This document shows positions 42,893-53,118 of a DNA stretch of 64,000 nt, piece by piece (position 1 is the first letter of the stretch; the number at the start of each line of letters is the position of its first letter). The position numbers and the translations under genes were made by a program. The notes under the pieces are model-generated. The model was not told the origin of the DNA. It saw nothing but the letters and a program-made list of their open reading frames with translations, and did not search any database. Source of the DNA: Argyresthia goedartella (taxonomy: Eukaryota > Arthropoda > Insecta > Lepidoptera > Argyresthiidae); the NCBI GenBank assembly GCA_949825045.1, contig OX463818.1, positions 26,056,906 through 26,120,905 of the forward strand, given 5' to 3'.

Positions 42893-43153
42893 CTAGGCTG
42901 AGGTAATCCCCCTTTTCCGGAGTGCGGCGCCAACTCTTTCGTTAAAAAAACGGTTGGCCACCATGAAGAACACGATGGCCGCTAGTATGGTGAGGATCCC
43001 GAGCGTCGCAAGAATCATCTCCCGATGACCGTTGAACTCTTTTATCACCTCCTAGCGAATCCGCTCGGCGATATTTTCCGTCAATTTGGTGGCGTCTTGT
43101 ATCCCGTTGTTTTGGGTCATGGTTAGTTGTTCCTTGGATTTATATCCGCCCAT
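42893..43153 (-). pseudogene. Small ORF after pol: predicted N-myristoylated single-pass membrane protein, one stop
   Basis: From the ATG at 43153 the - strand encodes 86 codons to a TAG at 42893. It opens MGGYKSKEQ, whose Gly2 and Ser/Lys spacing fit an N-myristoylation signal. A polar, probably helical stretch follows (to EFNGHREM), then a hydrophobic segment (ILATLGILTILAAIVFFMVA) and a basic tail (RFFNERVGAALRKRGI). One in-frame TAG lies about codon 34. It is separate from pol, which stops at about 43247. The relic at 3-196 is a diverged relative. Function is unknown; comparison to envelope or viroporin-like accessory proteins is only a guess. Confidence 0.6.
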
Positions 43154-43192
43154 GGTAGTTTCGTTGCGTTTCCTGCTGGTTTACTGAATAGC

Positions 43193-43229
43193 GAATGATA
43201 TTCTATGATTTACCAATTCGCTATTTATA
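43193..43229 (-). promoter_or_regulatory. TATA box and initiator in front of the small ORF
   Basis: On -, TATAAATA (43229-43222) is followed by TCATTC (43198-43193), an exact match to the arthropod initiator TCAKTY. The distance from the first T of the TATA to the A of the initiator is 33 bp, the usual spacing. The ATG lies 43 bp downstream. It falls in the gap between pol and the ORF. Confidence 0.5.
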
Positions 43230-43246
43230 CCAAACGAGTGCCGTCA

Positions 43247-44502
43247 TCAAAGTTGGAATCTCAACGTTTGTTTGTACTTTCGACCAAACTTGGACGTTGT
43301 TGGTCGTGCTGACTCGACAACTGAGTCTTCCGCTTTGCTCATTGGTTGCGGGAACGTGATGGAACTCGGCTGATCTGCTGGTAGGAAAGCTGGCTTTAAT
43401 CTATCAATTGAAAATGTGTCGACGGTGTTGTTCTTGTTGATGACGAAATATTTCGCCGTTCGTCGTAGAACTTCGTAAGGCCCTTCATAAGGAGGAATCA
43501 GACCTTTGGCGACACCTTCTCTCTTGATGAAAACGTGAGAGCAGGAGCTTAACTCGGGGTGGACGAAATACTTGTTTTGGTGATTCTCTCTCCTCGGAAC
43601 GGAGCAGTTTTTTTAAAATTCGTTGTTTCAAATCTTGCACGTAGTCGTGATACGTTGATCGCAAGCCAGAATCACTAAATAATTCCCCGGGAAGCCTTAT
43701 TGTTTCTCCATAAACCATTTCCGCGGCGCTCAAACCCGTGTCGTCTCGTAAACAACTTCTTAGGCCAAGAAGGACGATTGGTAATTCTTTTACCCAATTC
43801 TCCTTAAAGTTCCTTGCCATGAGAGACGCCTTCAGCGAACGATGCCATCTCTCCACCATTCCATTGGATTGCGGGTGGTAGGCTGTTGTTCGTAATTTTT
43901 CCGTTCCCATTAACCTCGCCAAGGATTTAATAAGCTCAGATTCGAACTGTTTTCCACGGTCCGAGGATAGCCGGAGTGGGGGGCCAAATCTGCAGATCTA
44001 CCCTTGGAATAAACATGAAGCGACTTTTTCCGCAGTAATCTTCTTCAAGGGAAATGCCTCAGGCCAAGAAGAGCAACAGTCAATCATAGTCAGCAGAAAT
44101 CTGTAACCTTGGCTTGTAGGTAGGGGGCCGACGATATCTATATGCACGTGCTCAAAACGCTGAGCGGGCATGAATGTGCCGATAGGTGAAATAGGTAACC
44201 TTGCATTTCTGGCATGATAGGCATGTTTTACACCACTCGTTTATTTCCTTGTTCATGTTATCCCAAACAAATCTTTTTGAAATCATTTTTCGTGTGGTTC
44301 GTTTTCCTGGATGACTCAAACCATGAATCGCGTCGAAAATTTTCTTCCGAAATACTGCAGGAACATACGGTCTCGGTTGCCCGGTTGAGGTATCGCAATA
44401 TAGCTGGGAATTACTGCCGGGCACACTAAACTTGGATAATGTCAGATTTGATTTCTTGAAAAGCTCTTTAAGATTTGCATCCGTGCGTTGAAATTCGACC
44501 AT
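43247..44502 (-). pseudogene. Gypsy integrase, frameshifted
   Basis: On -, the zinc-binding HHCC region is readable at 44400-44180 (HGLSHPGKRTTRKMISKRFV, then WCKTCLSCQKCK). A frame change follows near 44150, after which the core begins with the first catalytic Asp in HVHIDIVGPLP (about 44110-44145). A stop lies near 43996, then the second Asp is in SSDRGKQFES (~43960) and the Glu in HPQSNGMVERWHRSLK (~43825-43870). Another shift occurs near 43490, and the C-terminal part ends with FSIDRLKPAFLPAD before the stop at 43247. Triad residues are present but the frame is broken at least three times. Confidence 0.8.
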
Positions 44503-44535
44503 TTCCTCGAAGTCAATTTCTGAAGGAGTGATTAT

Positions 44536-45875
44536 CTACTCGATCACCCTTGATAAGGCATCTGCAACCACGTTGTCTGATCCGCTAATATGCCTTATGT
44601 CTGTGCTATACTGTGATATGTAGTCTAGTTGACGAATTCTCCGAGGTGGGTCATCAATATTTGGTTTTTTGGAAAATGCGAAAGTGATTGGTTTATGGTC
44701 TGTGTAGATAGTAAAATCTCGTCCTATCACGAGTCTTTGGAAATGCTTCACAGCTAGGTAGATACCCAAAAGCTCTCGATCATACGTAGAATATTTTTGC
44801 TGCGTCTGTGTCAGGTTTTTTGAAAAAAATCCGAGGGGTTTCCATTCACCATCCTCCTTTTGTTGCAAAACGGCGCCCACGCAGTCATTGCTAGCATCAG
44901 TCATAAGCGAGATAGATGCATTATTAGCAGGGTGAGATAAACTTGCTAAATTTTTTATAAGCTCCTTGCATTTTTCGAAAGACTCTTCCCCTGTCTTGGT
45001 CCATTTAATTACACTCTTATCGTTCCTCTTGCAGCCATGTAAATATTTGTTCAACTCTGCTTGATAAAATGCTGCTTTTGGGATGCTGCTTCTATAGAAA
45101 TTAACCATACCCAAAAATCTTCGCAACATGTTCACCTTTTCTGGTTTAGGAAAGTTGGTTGTAGCCTGAAGTTTTTCTTGAGTGGGGGAAATCCCGTTAC
45201 AGGATACATGATACCCCAAAAAATCTATTTCCTTCTTCATGAATTCACATTTTTCCAGATTCATTGTAAGACCATGTTCATCTAATTTCTTGAAAATTAT
45301 CTCCAAATGTTTGCAATGCTGCTCTTCATTTTCTGATGCACAAAGGATGTCTTCGAGGAAACAAAATGTGAAATCTGATATGTTTTCATCCTTTGGCTCT
45401 TGATTAGGTGCTCCGCCGCGTCGTGAAGATATTTGATGTCTGAATATTGAGTCCATAAATCGTTGAAAAGTCTGACCGGCGTTCCGCAGTCCAAATGTCA
45501 TTCTCGGAAATTCGAAAAGACCGTAGGGGGTGATGATGGCTGTTTTGGAAATATCTTCTGGAGCCATTAGTATGCAATGATATGCTTTCCGGATATCGAT
45601 TTTGCTTAAAATGCGTTTCCCCTCGAGAATGTAAGTGAAATCTAGTAACCGTGGGAGTGAATACCGGTCAGGGACTGTTATATTGTTCAGGGCTCTATAA
45701 TCTCCACATGGTCTCCATTCACCATTTTTCTTCTTCACCATATGCAAAGGACTGGCCCATGAACTGTTTGACGGTCGACATATTCCCATATCCATCATGT
45801 CCTGGAAATCCGTTTGAGCCGTCCTGTACCTTTCTGGAGGGAGAGGCCTGGCTCTACAAGCGACCGGAGGGCCTT
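44536..45875 (-). pseudogene. Gypsy reverse transcriptase and RNase H, catalytic substitution
   Basis: One open frame (45798-44536; homology reaches back to ~45875 as GPPVACRARPLPPERYR) holds the RT with WASPLHMVKKKNGEWRPCGD, LSKIDIRKAYHCILMAPED and, at the site of the YxDD box, FCFLEDILCASEN (about 45330-45365). The family has YLDD or similar, so the first catalytic Asp is replaced by Glu. RNase H follows with LMTDASNDCVGAVLQQ, YDRELLGIYLAVKHFQ, YTDHKPITFAF and DNVVADALSR, all four acidic positions kept. The insertion of a polar stretch (RRGGAPNQEPKDENIS) sits just before the FLED box. Confidence 0.85.
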
Positions 45876-45881
45876 GCGTCT

Positions 45882-46830
45882 CTATGTAAGTAAGTCTGCG
45901 ATAACAAGACTCCCATCAATGGTACTTAAAGTGGCTTGGTTTGCTATTATGGTTCTACCTCTGGATGATAGTTTGGTAGTGTTGTCAATCAACCTTTTTC
46001 TGCGTAAATCAACCCATAAATCATGATGCTCCAGAAAATCTGCTCCAATGATAGAGGTATTGACATCGGCGATCACGAAGTTCCATTTAAAAGTTTTTTG
46101 AAGCCCGAGATCAAGGGCACAACATCGTTCTCCATATGTGCTGATCTTTGAACCGTTGGCAGCATGTAATGAGTAATCTGTTTTCCCGGAATGCTTCAGC
46201 TTGCGTTTAAGTACAGATATGTTCGCGCCAGTATCGATCAAATATTTTTCTCCAGTCTTCTTGCCTGTGATAAATAGGCGATGAAATTGTGAAAAAGCAC
46301 ACAGCTCCGCCTCAGTGCATGCCCGCTGTTGCTTCCAGGAACACGGAGCCTCGCACTTGAAAGCTCTTTTGCCAAAACGTGAATGATAAAAGCATAACTT
46401 CGAATTTCTCCGGAATGGAAACGGGCTTCCTGACCGTGAACTTGAGAATGGCTTACTGCGATAAAATTGCCGACGATTGTTGTTATTATGAATTGCAGCT
46501 AACTCAATCTTTACTTTCGCTAGCTCAGCAGTTAGTTGCGTTACTGGGTCGTCGACCCTGCTTAGCGCAGCAACTTGTTCGAAGCTCGAGACTTCGTAAA
46601 TATTGTCGGCCATCTGGGCTAAATCGTCAATTCCTTTCTCTTTATTTGCCGAAAGTATTGAGGTTAAGGAGGTCGGTAATTGTTTTAGCCAAACATTTTT
46701 GCAGTTTCGTCGTTGATTTGACCTTCCCCAAGCTCCTTGATTTTTCTTAATGACTGTGACGGTTTTCTGTCTCCGAGGTCGGTGTCCGTGAATAATCACA
46801 CAATTTCAATAATTTAGATTCACCTGCACC
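45882..46830 (-). pseudogene. Gypsy gag remnant and aspartic protease
   Basis: On - the C-terminal part of gag is readable (WLKQLPTSLTSILSANKEKG, then MADNIYEVSSFEQVAALS), with an earlier part in another frame near 46700-46780 (LGDRKPSQ-like), so a frameshift is present. The Cys/His block LCFYHSRFGKRAFKCEAPC stands where a zinc region is found in CsRn1 gags. The protease follows with EKYLIDTGANISVLKRKL (catalytic DTGA at about 46230-46245) and IIGADFLEHHDLWVD. The frame ends at 45882, and RT starts in another frame. The start of gag and the 5' LTR are missing. Confidence 0.8.
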
Positions 46831-47034
46831 AAAAATAACAATTGCAATCAGCGCGTTACTCACAACTAAGTTGAGCATATTCTATACATTTTGACAGCTG
46901 CTAAGTAGAATTAGGACGCTAATCGCAACTAGTGTCCCCGGCGCAAGACGATCTTTTTTCATAGTTTAGGCGTAATTCAATTGAAAATGTATAAGTAAAT
47001 GTGTTACAAAAGAAAAGAAAACAAAATAATCAAT

Positions 47035-47110
47035 CATAAAACCATATATATATATATATAATAAAAATAAAAAATATAAATACATATATAGCTATACATA
47101 TATACACTAC
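47035..47110. repeat. AT-rich microsatellites
   Basis: A TA dinucleotide run at about 47044-47061 is followed by AATAAAAATAAAAAATATAA. It marks the 3' end of the LINE C relic. Confidence 0.7.
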
Positions 47111-49175
47111 AGCAATTGACTAAGAAATTACTTCAAGCAGCTTTTCTGTGTCGCAGTAAGATAATGAGGACAGCCAACTCTTAATCACATACTTTACATG
47201 ATAGTAAGGCTTAAATTTAATTTCACAGTTTTGCGATATCCTATTATACAGGAAGGGATGAAGAAATCTAGCTAGACATTGGGAGAAAGAAGTCTTGACG
47301 GGGGGAACAAATATTCCGGTATCCGAAATATTCTTTTGTTTAGTAATTCTTGTTAAGCTGGAGTCTTCAGAATATGGGTATGCATTTTTAATGTAGATTT
47401 AAATATATACAGTTGGCGCACAGTCAAAAATTGGCATTCCTCGTAAAGACTAGTTGTAGGGTACTGAAAAGGCTTCCTGTACATGACCTTCAGGAGTGAT
47501 CTTTGAGCCCTTTCAACACTTAACATATTCATCTTGCGTGCACCGCCCCACACAGGTATACAGTAAGATAGGATACTCTCACCTAGATACACCATTTTTA
47601 GTACAGCCTCTGGGGCTATGCCTCGTAGGGGCTTCATGATGTATATGAGCTTCCTAATCCTAGTCACAAGTAGATTTAAATGGGGCTTAAACGAGAGGTG
47701 ATCATCTATCAGCACACCCAAATATCGAATGTAGCGGGTACTCCCTATGGTTTCACATTGACAGTTAGGTAATAATACTTTCCGCTGCACGCCACACTTA
47801 TGAATATTTAATGGAGGGGTCGAAGCCGGGGCAGACGCATTTGTTTTTGAGAAACATAGGTACTTTGTCTTTTTCGCGTTAAGTGTCAAAAGGTTGTGGT
47901 CTAGCCACTTCGCTATAGTGCACATGCTGTCCTCTACTTTTTCAAAGGTTTCCTGCCATGTCACTCCATTGAAAAGTAGCGCTGTGTCATCAGCGTAGCA
48001 AACGACTTCAGTTTTATTTCCAAAAAGGCTAGCGATGTCATTTATATAAATTAAAAAGAGAGTGGGGCCCAGTATACTCCCCTGGGGGACACCAAATTTT
48101 ACTGTTCTGGGCGCGCTAACTTGAGAGCCAATCTTGACACTCTATGTGCGAATGGTAAGGTAGCTTTGGAACCAATTGTTCGGTAGGCCTCTTATACCAA
48201 TATTGTGCAGTTTGCTCAGCATTATAGGTATAGATACTGTGTCAAACGCTTTGACGAGATCGAGTCACCCGTAGATATGCTGAGATTAATAATAAAAGTT
48301 AGTGGTTGAAGAATGTGCTCCCGTAAGCATTTTATCAGGGAGCCTGAAAATCCATCTAGACCAGGCGCTGCCTCACTCTTGACTTGTTGGATAAAACAAT
48401 TGACTTCTAGTGGGTCTGTTGGTTTCATGAAAAACGAGTGACAGGAAGAGGACATTAAGGTCTCAGTTGCCATTGCCAGTGAGTCTTGGGTTTGATTTAG
48501 TCTAGTTAGTGTCGAGTTCGCTAGTTTGTTCCCAACTTCCGAAAAGTATTCATTACAGTAGTCCAGAGATTTATCCACCCTTGCTTTGGATCTGAGTAGT
48601 GCAGTAGCTTGGCAATTTTTTTTCTTTATATTACAAATATCCTTCACCGTGCTCCAAAGTTTCTTTAGATTATTGCTGTTTCTGGAGAGTTCGCTAGTTT
48701 CGTGGGCTTGTTTTAATGTATGAAGTAAGTTGTTGCAGTAAGTTCGGTAGCGTAGGTAAGATATTTTTAGGATAACGTCATTGGGGCATTTTCTTACTTT
48801 TAAATGCAGATTATCACGATGTTTTATACAACATAATAGCCCTGAGGTGATCCATGGTTTTAATATAATTTTGGAGTTGCTGATTCGGATTTTTCGAGTG
48901 TTTTTATTAATGATTGTAGTCAGGTTATCAGTAAACGCCTTGACAGCATCGTTAACATTTACTGAATTAGTGACGATTGACCAGTCAATAGCCCGTATTT
49001 CATCTGTTATAGCAAGGTAGTCAATTTTGGTTATAATTTTCGTTTTCTTTTTAGTATTTCCTAAGATATTAATTCCAGCTATACACATCTCATGTTCGGT
49101 GATCGCCGTTGAGCAAACCACAGAGACAACTAGACTGCCACTCTTTACAAAGATATGATCCAAGCAGGATCTACC
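47040..49175 (-). pseudogene. LINE C: endonuclease-reverse transcriptase relic with internal deletion
   Basis: On - the element has the end of the endonuclease (CLDHIFVKSGSLVVS at about 49120-49165), a linker up to the N-terminal RT region (VKSEAAPGLDGFSGSLIKC at ~48330-48390), then a break. After about 48268 the frame jumps to LVKAFDTVSIPIMLSKLHN (48180-48255), so the RT start is deleted. It continues with GVPQGSILGPTLFLIYIND (~48050-48110), CYADDTALLF (~47960-47995), and the C-terminal 203-codon frame (47964-47353) with YLGVLIDDHLSFKPHLN and LYIFKSTLKMHTH. The 3' UTR runs to an AT-rich end near 47040. The frame is broken; non-functional. Confidence 0.8.
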
Positions 49176-49682
49176 ACGTGTAGGTTTAGTGATCGCAGGA
49201 AGAAAGCCTATATCCCTCGTAGGCGTACTTCTTATGCGGGTAATGGTTTCATTAAGAGTGAATGCAGGTTGTATAATGACAAGTTTGTAGATTTAGATAT
49301 TTTTAGCAGTATGTTAAGTAAACTCAAAAAACATGAAAATTACTTCGGAATCAATTTAAGCTGTGTTTATTTTATTTTTCATTGCGAACATACGTTTATT
49401 TACATCTATACACACATGTACGTATGTTAGTTGTAGGTAGTATTTTAATTTTGTTATTTTATATTTAGATTTGAAACATAAAATATAAAAAATTAAATTG
49501 TGGCCTTTAAGTACCTTTTAAGTTGTCATGCACAAAAGCAATTCTGTAATATTTTTTTTGATGTTTTAGTTTGTAATATTATTGTTAGGAAACTGTAAGT
49601 CTACTATTTATAAGAAATTTTATGTATAACTTACAACTATGTGAAACTGTTTGTTTCTTTAATACATGAATTAAAAAAAAAC
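49171..49682 (+). pseudogene. LINE 3' relic on + with poly(A) end
   Basis: On + the frame reads PRRRTSYAGNGFIKSECRLY then LDIFSSMLSKLKKH, which matches the RTSYG/RLYN pattern at the end of LINE reverse transcriptases. A 3' UTR of ~350 bp follows and ends in TTAAAAAAAAAC at about 49672-49682. It is head-to-head with LINE C at 49171-49175. Confidence 0.6.
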
Positions 49683-49725
49683 ATCTGACCATTGGGCTGG
49701 TGGTCTGTCCGCTGCTCTTTACCCT
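49683..49725 (-). pseudogene. RTE-like LINE fragment, left part of an interrupted copy
   Basis: CTGACCATTGGGCTGGTGGT / CTGTCCGCTGCTCTTTACC matches about 18568-18600 and is continued by 57259-57665, on the other side of LINE D. CTTTACC at the right edge and CTTACC at 57258-57263 look like the target duplication. Confidence 0.65.
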
Positions 49726-49901
49726 TTTTTTTTTTTTTTTATTTATTCATTTATTAGTCTTAATAATAACAACAGTGTATCAAACTAACGTCCCACAAAA
49801 CTGTCTATACACAGTTTGTCTGTGGGATCTGAGTCTCACTTAGAACAGTGAAATAAATCTACCTAAACTTAAATAAGTAACAGGTGAATGTGGTATTACA
49901 A

Positions 49902-50286
49902 TTAGGGCAAATTATGTAGGAAATATTTTTTCAATTTAATTTTAAATTTAGTTGGGCTAGGCTCCAGTCGTATGTCTGTAGGCAGTGAATTTAATATATA
50001 TGGTACTCTTTTTTTCAAAGTTCTGTCTCCATAATAATTGTTAACAGAAGGTATCTCAAATTTGCCTTCAGATATACTCCTGGTGCCATGTTTGTGAGTT
50101 ACGGGATGAAGATAGTGGTTACTATTATAATTATGGATGGCTATAAGATATTTAAATTTAACAGAGATTGGCATAATTTTACAAATCTTAAATAGTTTTG
50201 AATAGTCTCCTTTACATTTCAATTTGGTTTTTTTATTCACAAGCAGCTTTATAAATCGTGTCTGTAAGGATTCTAGTTTATCAATA
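49902..50286 (-). pseudogene. LINE D ORF2, C-terminal part (left of the LTR insert)
   Basis: Read on -, it starts at the insertion point with HIDKLESLQTRFIKLLVNKK and continues with FKYLIAIHNYNSNHYLHPVT, RTLKKRVPYILNSLPTDI to the stop at 49902. It joins, across the LTR element, to the RT region ending at 53485. The frame within this part is open. Confidence 0.8.
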
Positions 50287-50648
50287 TGTCGGGGACACAC
50301 GGTTGTTGATTTGATTCTACGCGGGAAACAGAACACAAGCGCGCGCCACCGGGCGTTGAACAGAGTCTTCGAGTTTGAGCTGCGAATCGACCGGGCCAGT
50401 GACCAAGTACGATCCGTCCAGAGCGGTCGAGCAGACCAGACGCCTAGAAACTGTTCCGTGTTCTGTGTACCGGTGTGACTATTGCAAATTATTACGGATT
50501 GCTAAGATTATTGTATAGAGGAAATATTAGAAGTGTTTTGTTATTTTCATCGAGTCAAGTCATTTCATTTCTCGGCAAACCGACACACCCTGTAGTAGCC
50601 CACGTAGACATCAACATGGCGGAAGATACCTGTCAGCATCAGCCGTTA
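50287..50648 (+). repeat. 5' LTR of the young LTR element
   Basis: It starts TGTCGGGGACACACGG and ends CATCAGCCGTTA. It includes the ATG at 50616 and the first 11 codons of gag (MAEDTCQHQPL). The next bases, TCAGAAGTGGGATCAG, should hold the primer-binding site, so this site lies inside the ORF. Confidence 0.9.
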
Positions 50649-52499
50649 TCAGAAGTGGGATCAGTGTCGGTTCATGAAGAAAACGACACCGGCGGTAACA
50701 GTGAAAATGACCGATGGCGTACTCTGCTCGAAATTCAAAACGCGAACATGCGAGCGCTGATTGAGGCTATGCAGACGCCTAAGGCAAGCAGCAAAATCGA
50801 GCTACCCCAGTTTGATCCGGACAAGACCGACGCAGATGCGAGATCATGGTGCGCGACGGCGGAGTTGTGTTTTGCCGAAAAACCGCTACAAGGTGGGTCC
50901 CTTATCCTGGCTATCAGCAAGGCCCTCAAGGGATCGGCATCCACATGGCTGTCACATACCGCGTACAAAGGCATGGATTGGAGCGAGTTCAAGATGCTGT
51001 TTATGACGAGATTTGCTGAGAACGAAACTTTGGCAGGTAGTTTGATAAATTTCAAAAACGACAAACCGAGTGAGAAAGAAACATTCTCAGCATTTGCGAA
51101 TCGCATGATGACCTCACTAATGAACCGTTGGAAAGATGCAAGCAAAGAGCAAATCGCAGTTGCAACCGTTTTATCTCACATCTCGCAATTCGACTCGCGA
51201 CTACAGAGGCTTGCATTCACCACCAATATCACGACGAGAGACAAACTGCAGCAAGAATTACACGCGTTATCTCATCTCAAACGGAAGTTGAATACAACTG
51301 AACGTGAAACCTCGAGTGTGTCTGATGCCAAACGACCGAAAATGAATACCATCAAGTGCTTTATCTGTGGAAAGCTTGGCCATAAGCGTTCCGAGTGCCG
51401 TAGTTCCACCAACCGGGAGCGGAGACCTGCGGCGACCGGCACGCAAGCGGCGGCCATGCAGCAGCCGGCGGCGGCGCGGCCGCTGACCTGCTACAAGTGT
51501 GGCAAACCTGGCCATATCGCGGCGCAGTGCGGCGCGAGCAGCGGCGGTGGTGCGAGCGGCAGCAGCGCGGGCGCGGGCCCGACTCGCATGGAGCGGCGTG
51601 TAGATGTGTGCCTTGTGCATCCACCTTCTGGCACAATGGAACATAAAGGTGAGCTGTATCGTTTTGTGTACGATAGCTGTGCTGAATGCTCGCTTATTAA
51701 AGAGAGCTATGCGTCAAAATTTAGTGGTAAACGTGTTAACGATTTCATTTGTTTGTCCGGTATTGGACAGTCGCGAATATTCAGCACAGAGCAAATTTTG
51801 TGTTTTGTATCAGTTAACGATCACCCTCTGGAACTTCTATTGCACGTTTTGCCCGACAAATACATGCACTACGACATCATGTTAGGACGCGAGATATTAA
51901 ATCAGGGGTTTTCTGTTAACATGAGTGAGACGGAGTTTCTGTTAAATAAAGAGGCAATTGTTTGCGCGGTTAAGAGTGATGACAAAGTCCGACCCGATCT
52001 AAACGCGATAGATACAGACGTGACAGGTTCCGATAAGTCCGATTTAGTGGCGATATTAGACGGCTACTCTGATTTTTTCATAACGGGTTTACCCACGACG
52101 CGTGTTACAACTGGTGAACTCAATATACGTCTTATAGACCCAAATCGCACGGTGCAGCGGCGACCGTATAGGATGTCCGAGGAAGAAAGACAGGTTGTTC
52201 GTGATAGAGTGGAGGAATTATTACAAGCGAATATCATTCGACCCAGTTCGTCCCCATTTGCGAGCCCAGCGTTACTAGTAGCCAAACGCGACGGTTCGGC
52301 CCGTATGTGCGTTGACTATCGCGAGCTTAACAATAACACCGTCGCGGATTGGTTCCCTTTACCGCTGATTGCTGACCAAATTGACCGTTATACTTTGAAA
52401 GCATTAAATTCAAATCGCACCTACAAATATGCCCATGAGCGCTTAAGGAGGATGCCAGAGAGCCATGTACCAGTTGAAGTTGAGTTAGATGAGAATTAA
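50616..52499 (+). CDS. Gag-protease polyprotein with residual RT start, in-frame deletion
   Basis: From the ATG at 50616 a 627-codon frame is intact; an upstream in-frame ATG at 50475 lies in the LTR and is less likely. The N-terminal half is a capsid-type gag (SWCATAELCFAEKPLQGGSL, then TWLSHTAYKGMDWSEFKMLF). Two CCHC zinc knuckles follow at about residues 246-260 (CFICGKLGHKRSEC) and 291-304 (CYKCGKPGHIAAQC), separated by an Ala/Arg-rich linker. The protease region has FVYDSCAECSLI (~350), where the usual DSGA is DSCA, and YDIMLGREIL. RT starts (RRPYRMSEEERQVVRDRVEE, RMCVDYRELNN) but stops after LPLIADQID (~590), and the last ~35 residues (RYTLKALNSNRTYKYAHERL...) read like the tail of a pol protein. 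The deletion kept the frame. Such a protein could assemble particles but not copy DNA by itself. Confidence 0.88.
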   Translation: MAEDTCQHQPLSEVGSVSVHEENDTGGNSENDRWRTLLEIQNANMRALIEAMQTPKASSKIELPQFDPDKTDADARSWCATAELCFAEKPLQGGSLILAISKALKGSASTWLSHTAYKGMDWSEFKMLFMTRFAENETLAGSLINFKNDKPSEKETFSAFANRMMTSLMNRWKDASKEQIAVATVLSHISQFDSRLQRLAFTTNITTRDKLQQELHALSHLKRKLNTTERETSSVSDAKRPKMNTIKCFICGKLGHKRSECRSSTNRERRPAATGTQAAAMQQPAAARPLTCYKCGKPGHIAAQCGASSGGGASGSSAGAGPTRMERRVDVCLVHPPSGTMEHKGELYRFVYDSCAECSLIKESYASKFSGKRVNDFICLSGIGQSRIFSTEQILCFVSVNDHPLELLLHVLPDKYMHYDIMLGREILNQGFSVNMSETEFLLNKEAIVCAVKSDDKVRPDLNAIDTDVTGSDKSDLVAILDGYSDFFITGLPTTRVTTGELNIRLIDPNRTVQRRPYRMSEEERQVVRDRVEELLQANIIRPSSSPFASPALLVAKRDGSARMCVDYRELNNNTVADWFPLPLIADQIDRYTLKALNSNRTYKYAHERLRRMPESHVPVEVELDEN

Positions 52500-53118
52500 T
52501 TGTGATGAAGAAGCTGTTTAAGAACCTTGTGTCAGCCGTATTCTGACAACCGTACCAGTAGTTACTACGTAGCTGCAGCCCGTTGGAAATCGGTGTCTCT
52601 TGAGGAAACTCAAGTAGTCCGTGGGTGCGCAGTGCGCGTTTGACTCTGGCGGAGGTTGGGGTCTACAGAGACCGTAGTGTGTAGTCATGTGTTGGTGCAC
52701 ACGGCGATCCAAGTGGTTGGATGCGCATATGTTGGGAGCAATGTGTTTGCTGTCGGCTGGAGGGCCGTGGTGGCCAAGGTTGCTTACTCGAGCAGGTCTA
52801 TGTGACAGACCTAAATGTTTTCCAGTAATTGTGTGATGTTGATACCCGTGTTGTGTGGTACTGGTACATGCCTCGTCTGAGATATTATGAATATTGTTTG
52901 CGTAATAAATTAAGGTTTTAAATGTAAAGTAACAAAAGGGTAATCAGATGTAAATTGCATACTATGTCGTTCAGAGATAAACGAAGTTTATTTTTGCTGT
53001 CCCTGATTAGAGTTGACTCTGTGTTACATTGTAAGAGTCAGGAATGACCGAGTTAGATACTGTTGCTGACGTCTCCTTCCAGACTGACACACGAGGACGT
53101 GAAGCAGCAGGATGGCCG

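Larger units (their letters stand above)
42570..46830 (-). mobile_element. Gypsy (CsRn1-like) LTR retrotransposon, 5' truncated
   Basis: On the - strand the order is gag remnant, protease, reverse transcriptase, RNase H, integrase, a small membrane ORF, polypurine tract (AGGGGGGGAG, about 42782-42791) and the 3' LTR. A matching 5' LTR was not found right of 46830, so the element is truncated within gag. The protease context (TGEKYLIDTGANISVL) and the integrase order are gypsy/Ty3-type, and the Cys-rich FYHSRFGKRAFKC block fits the CsRn1 group. Confidence 0.85.

Noticed and set aside
51272..51644. Arg/Ala-rich open frames on - opposite the young Gag ORF
   Set aside because: They are antisense shadows caused by the GC-rich linker between the zinc knuckles.
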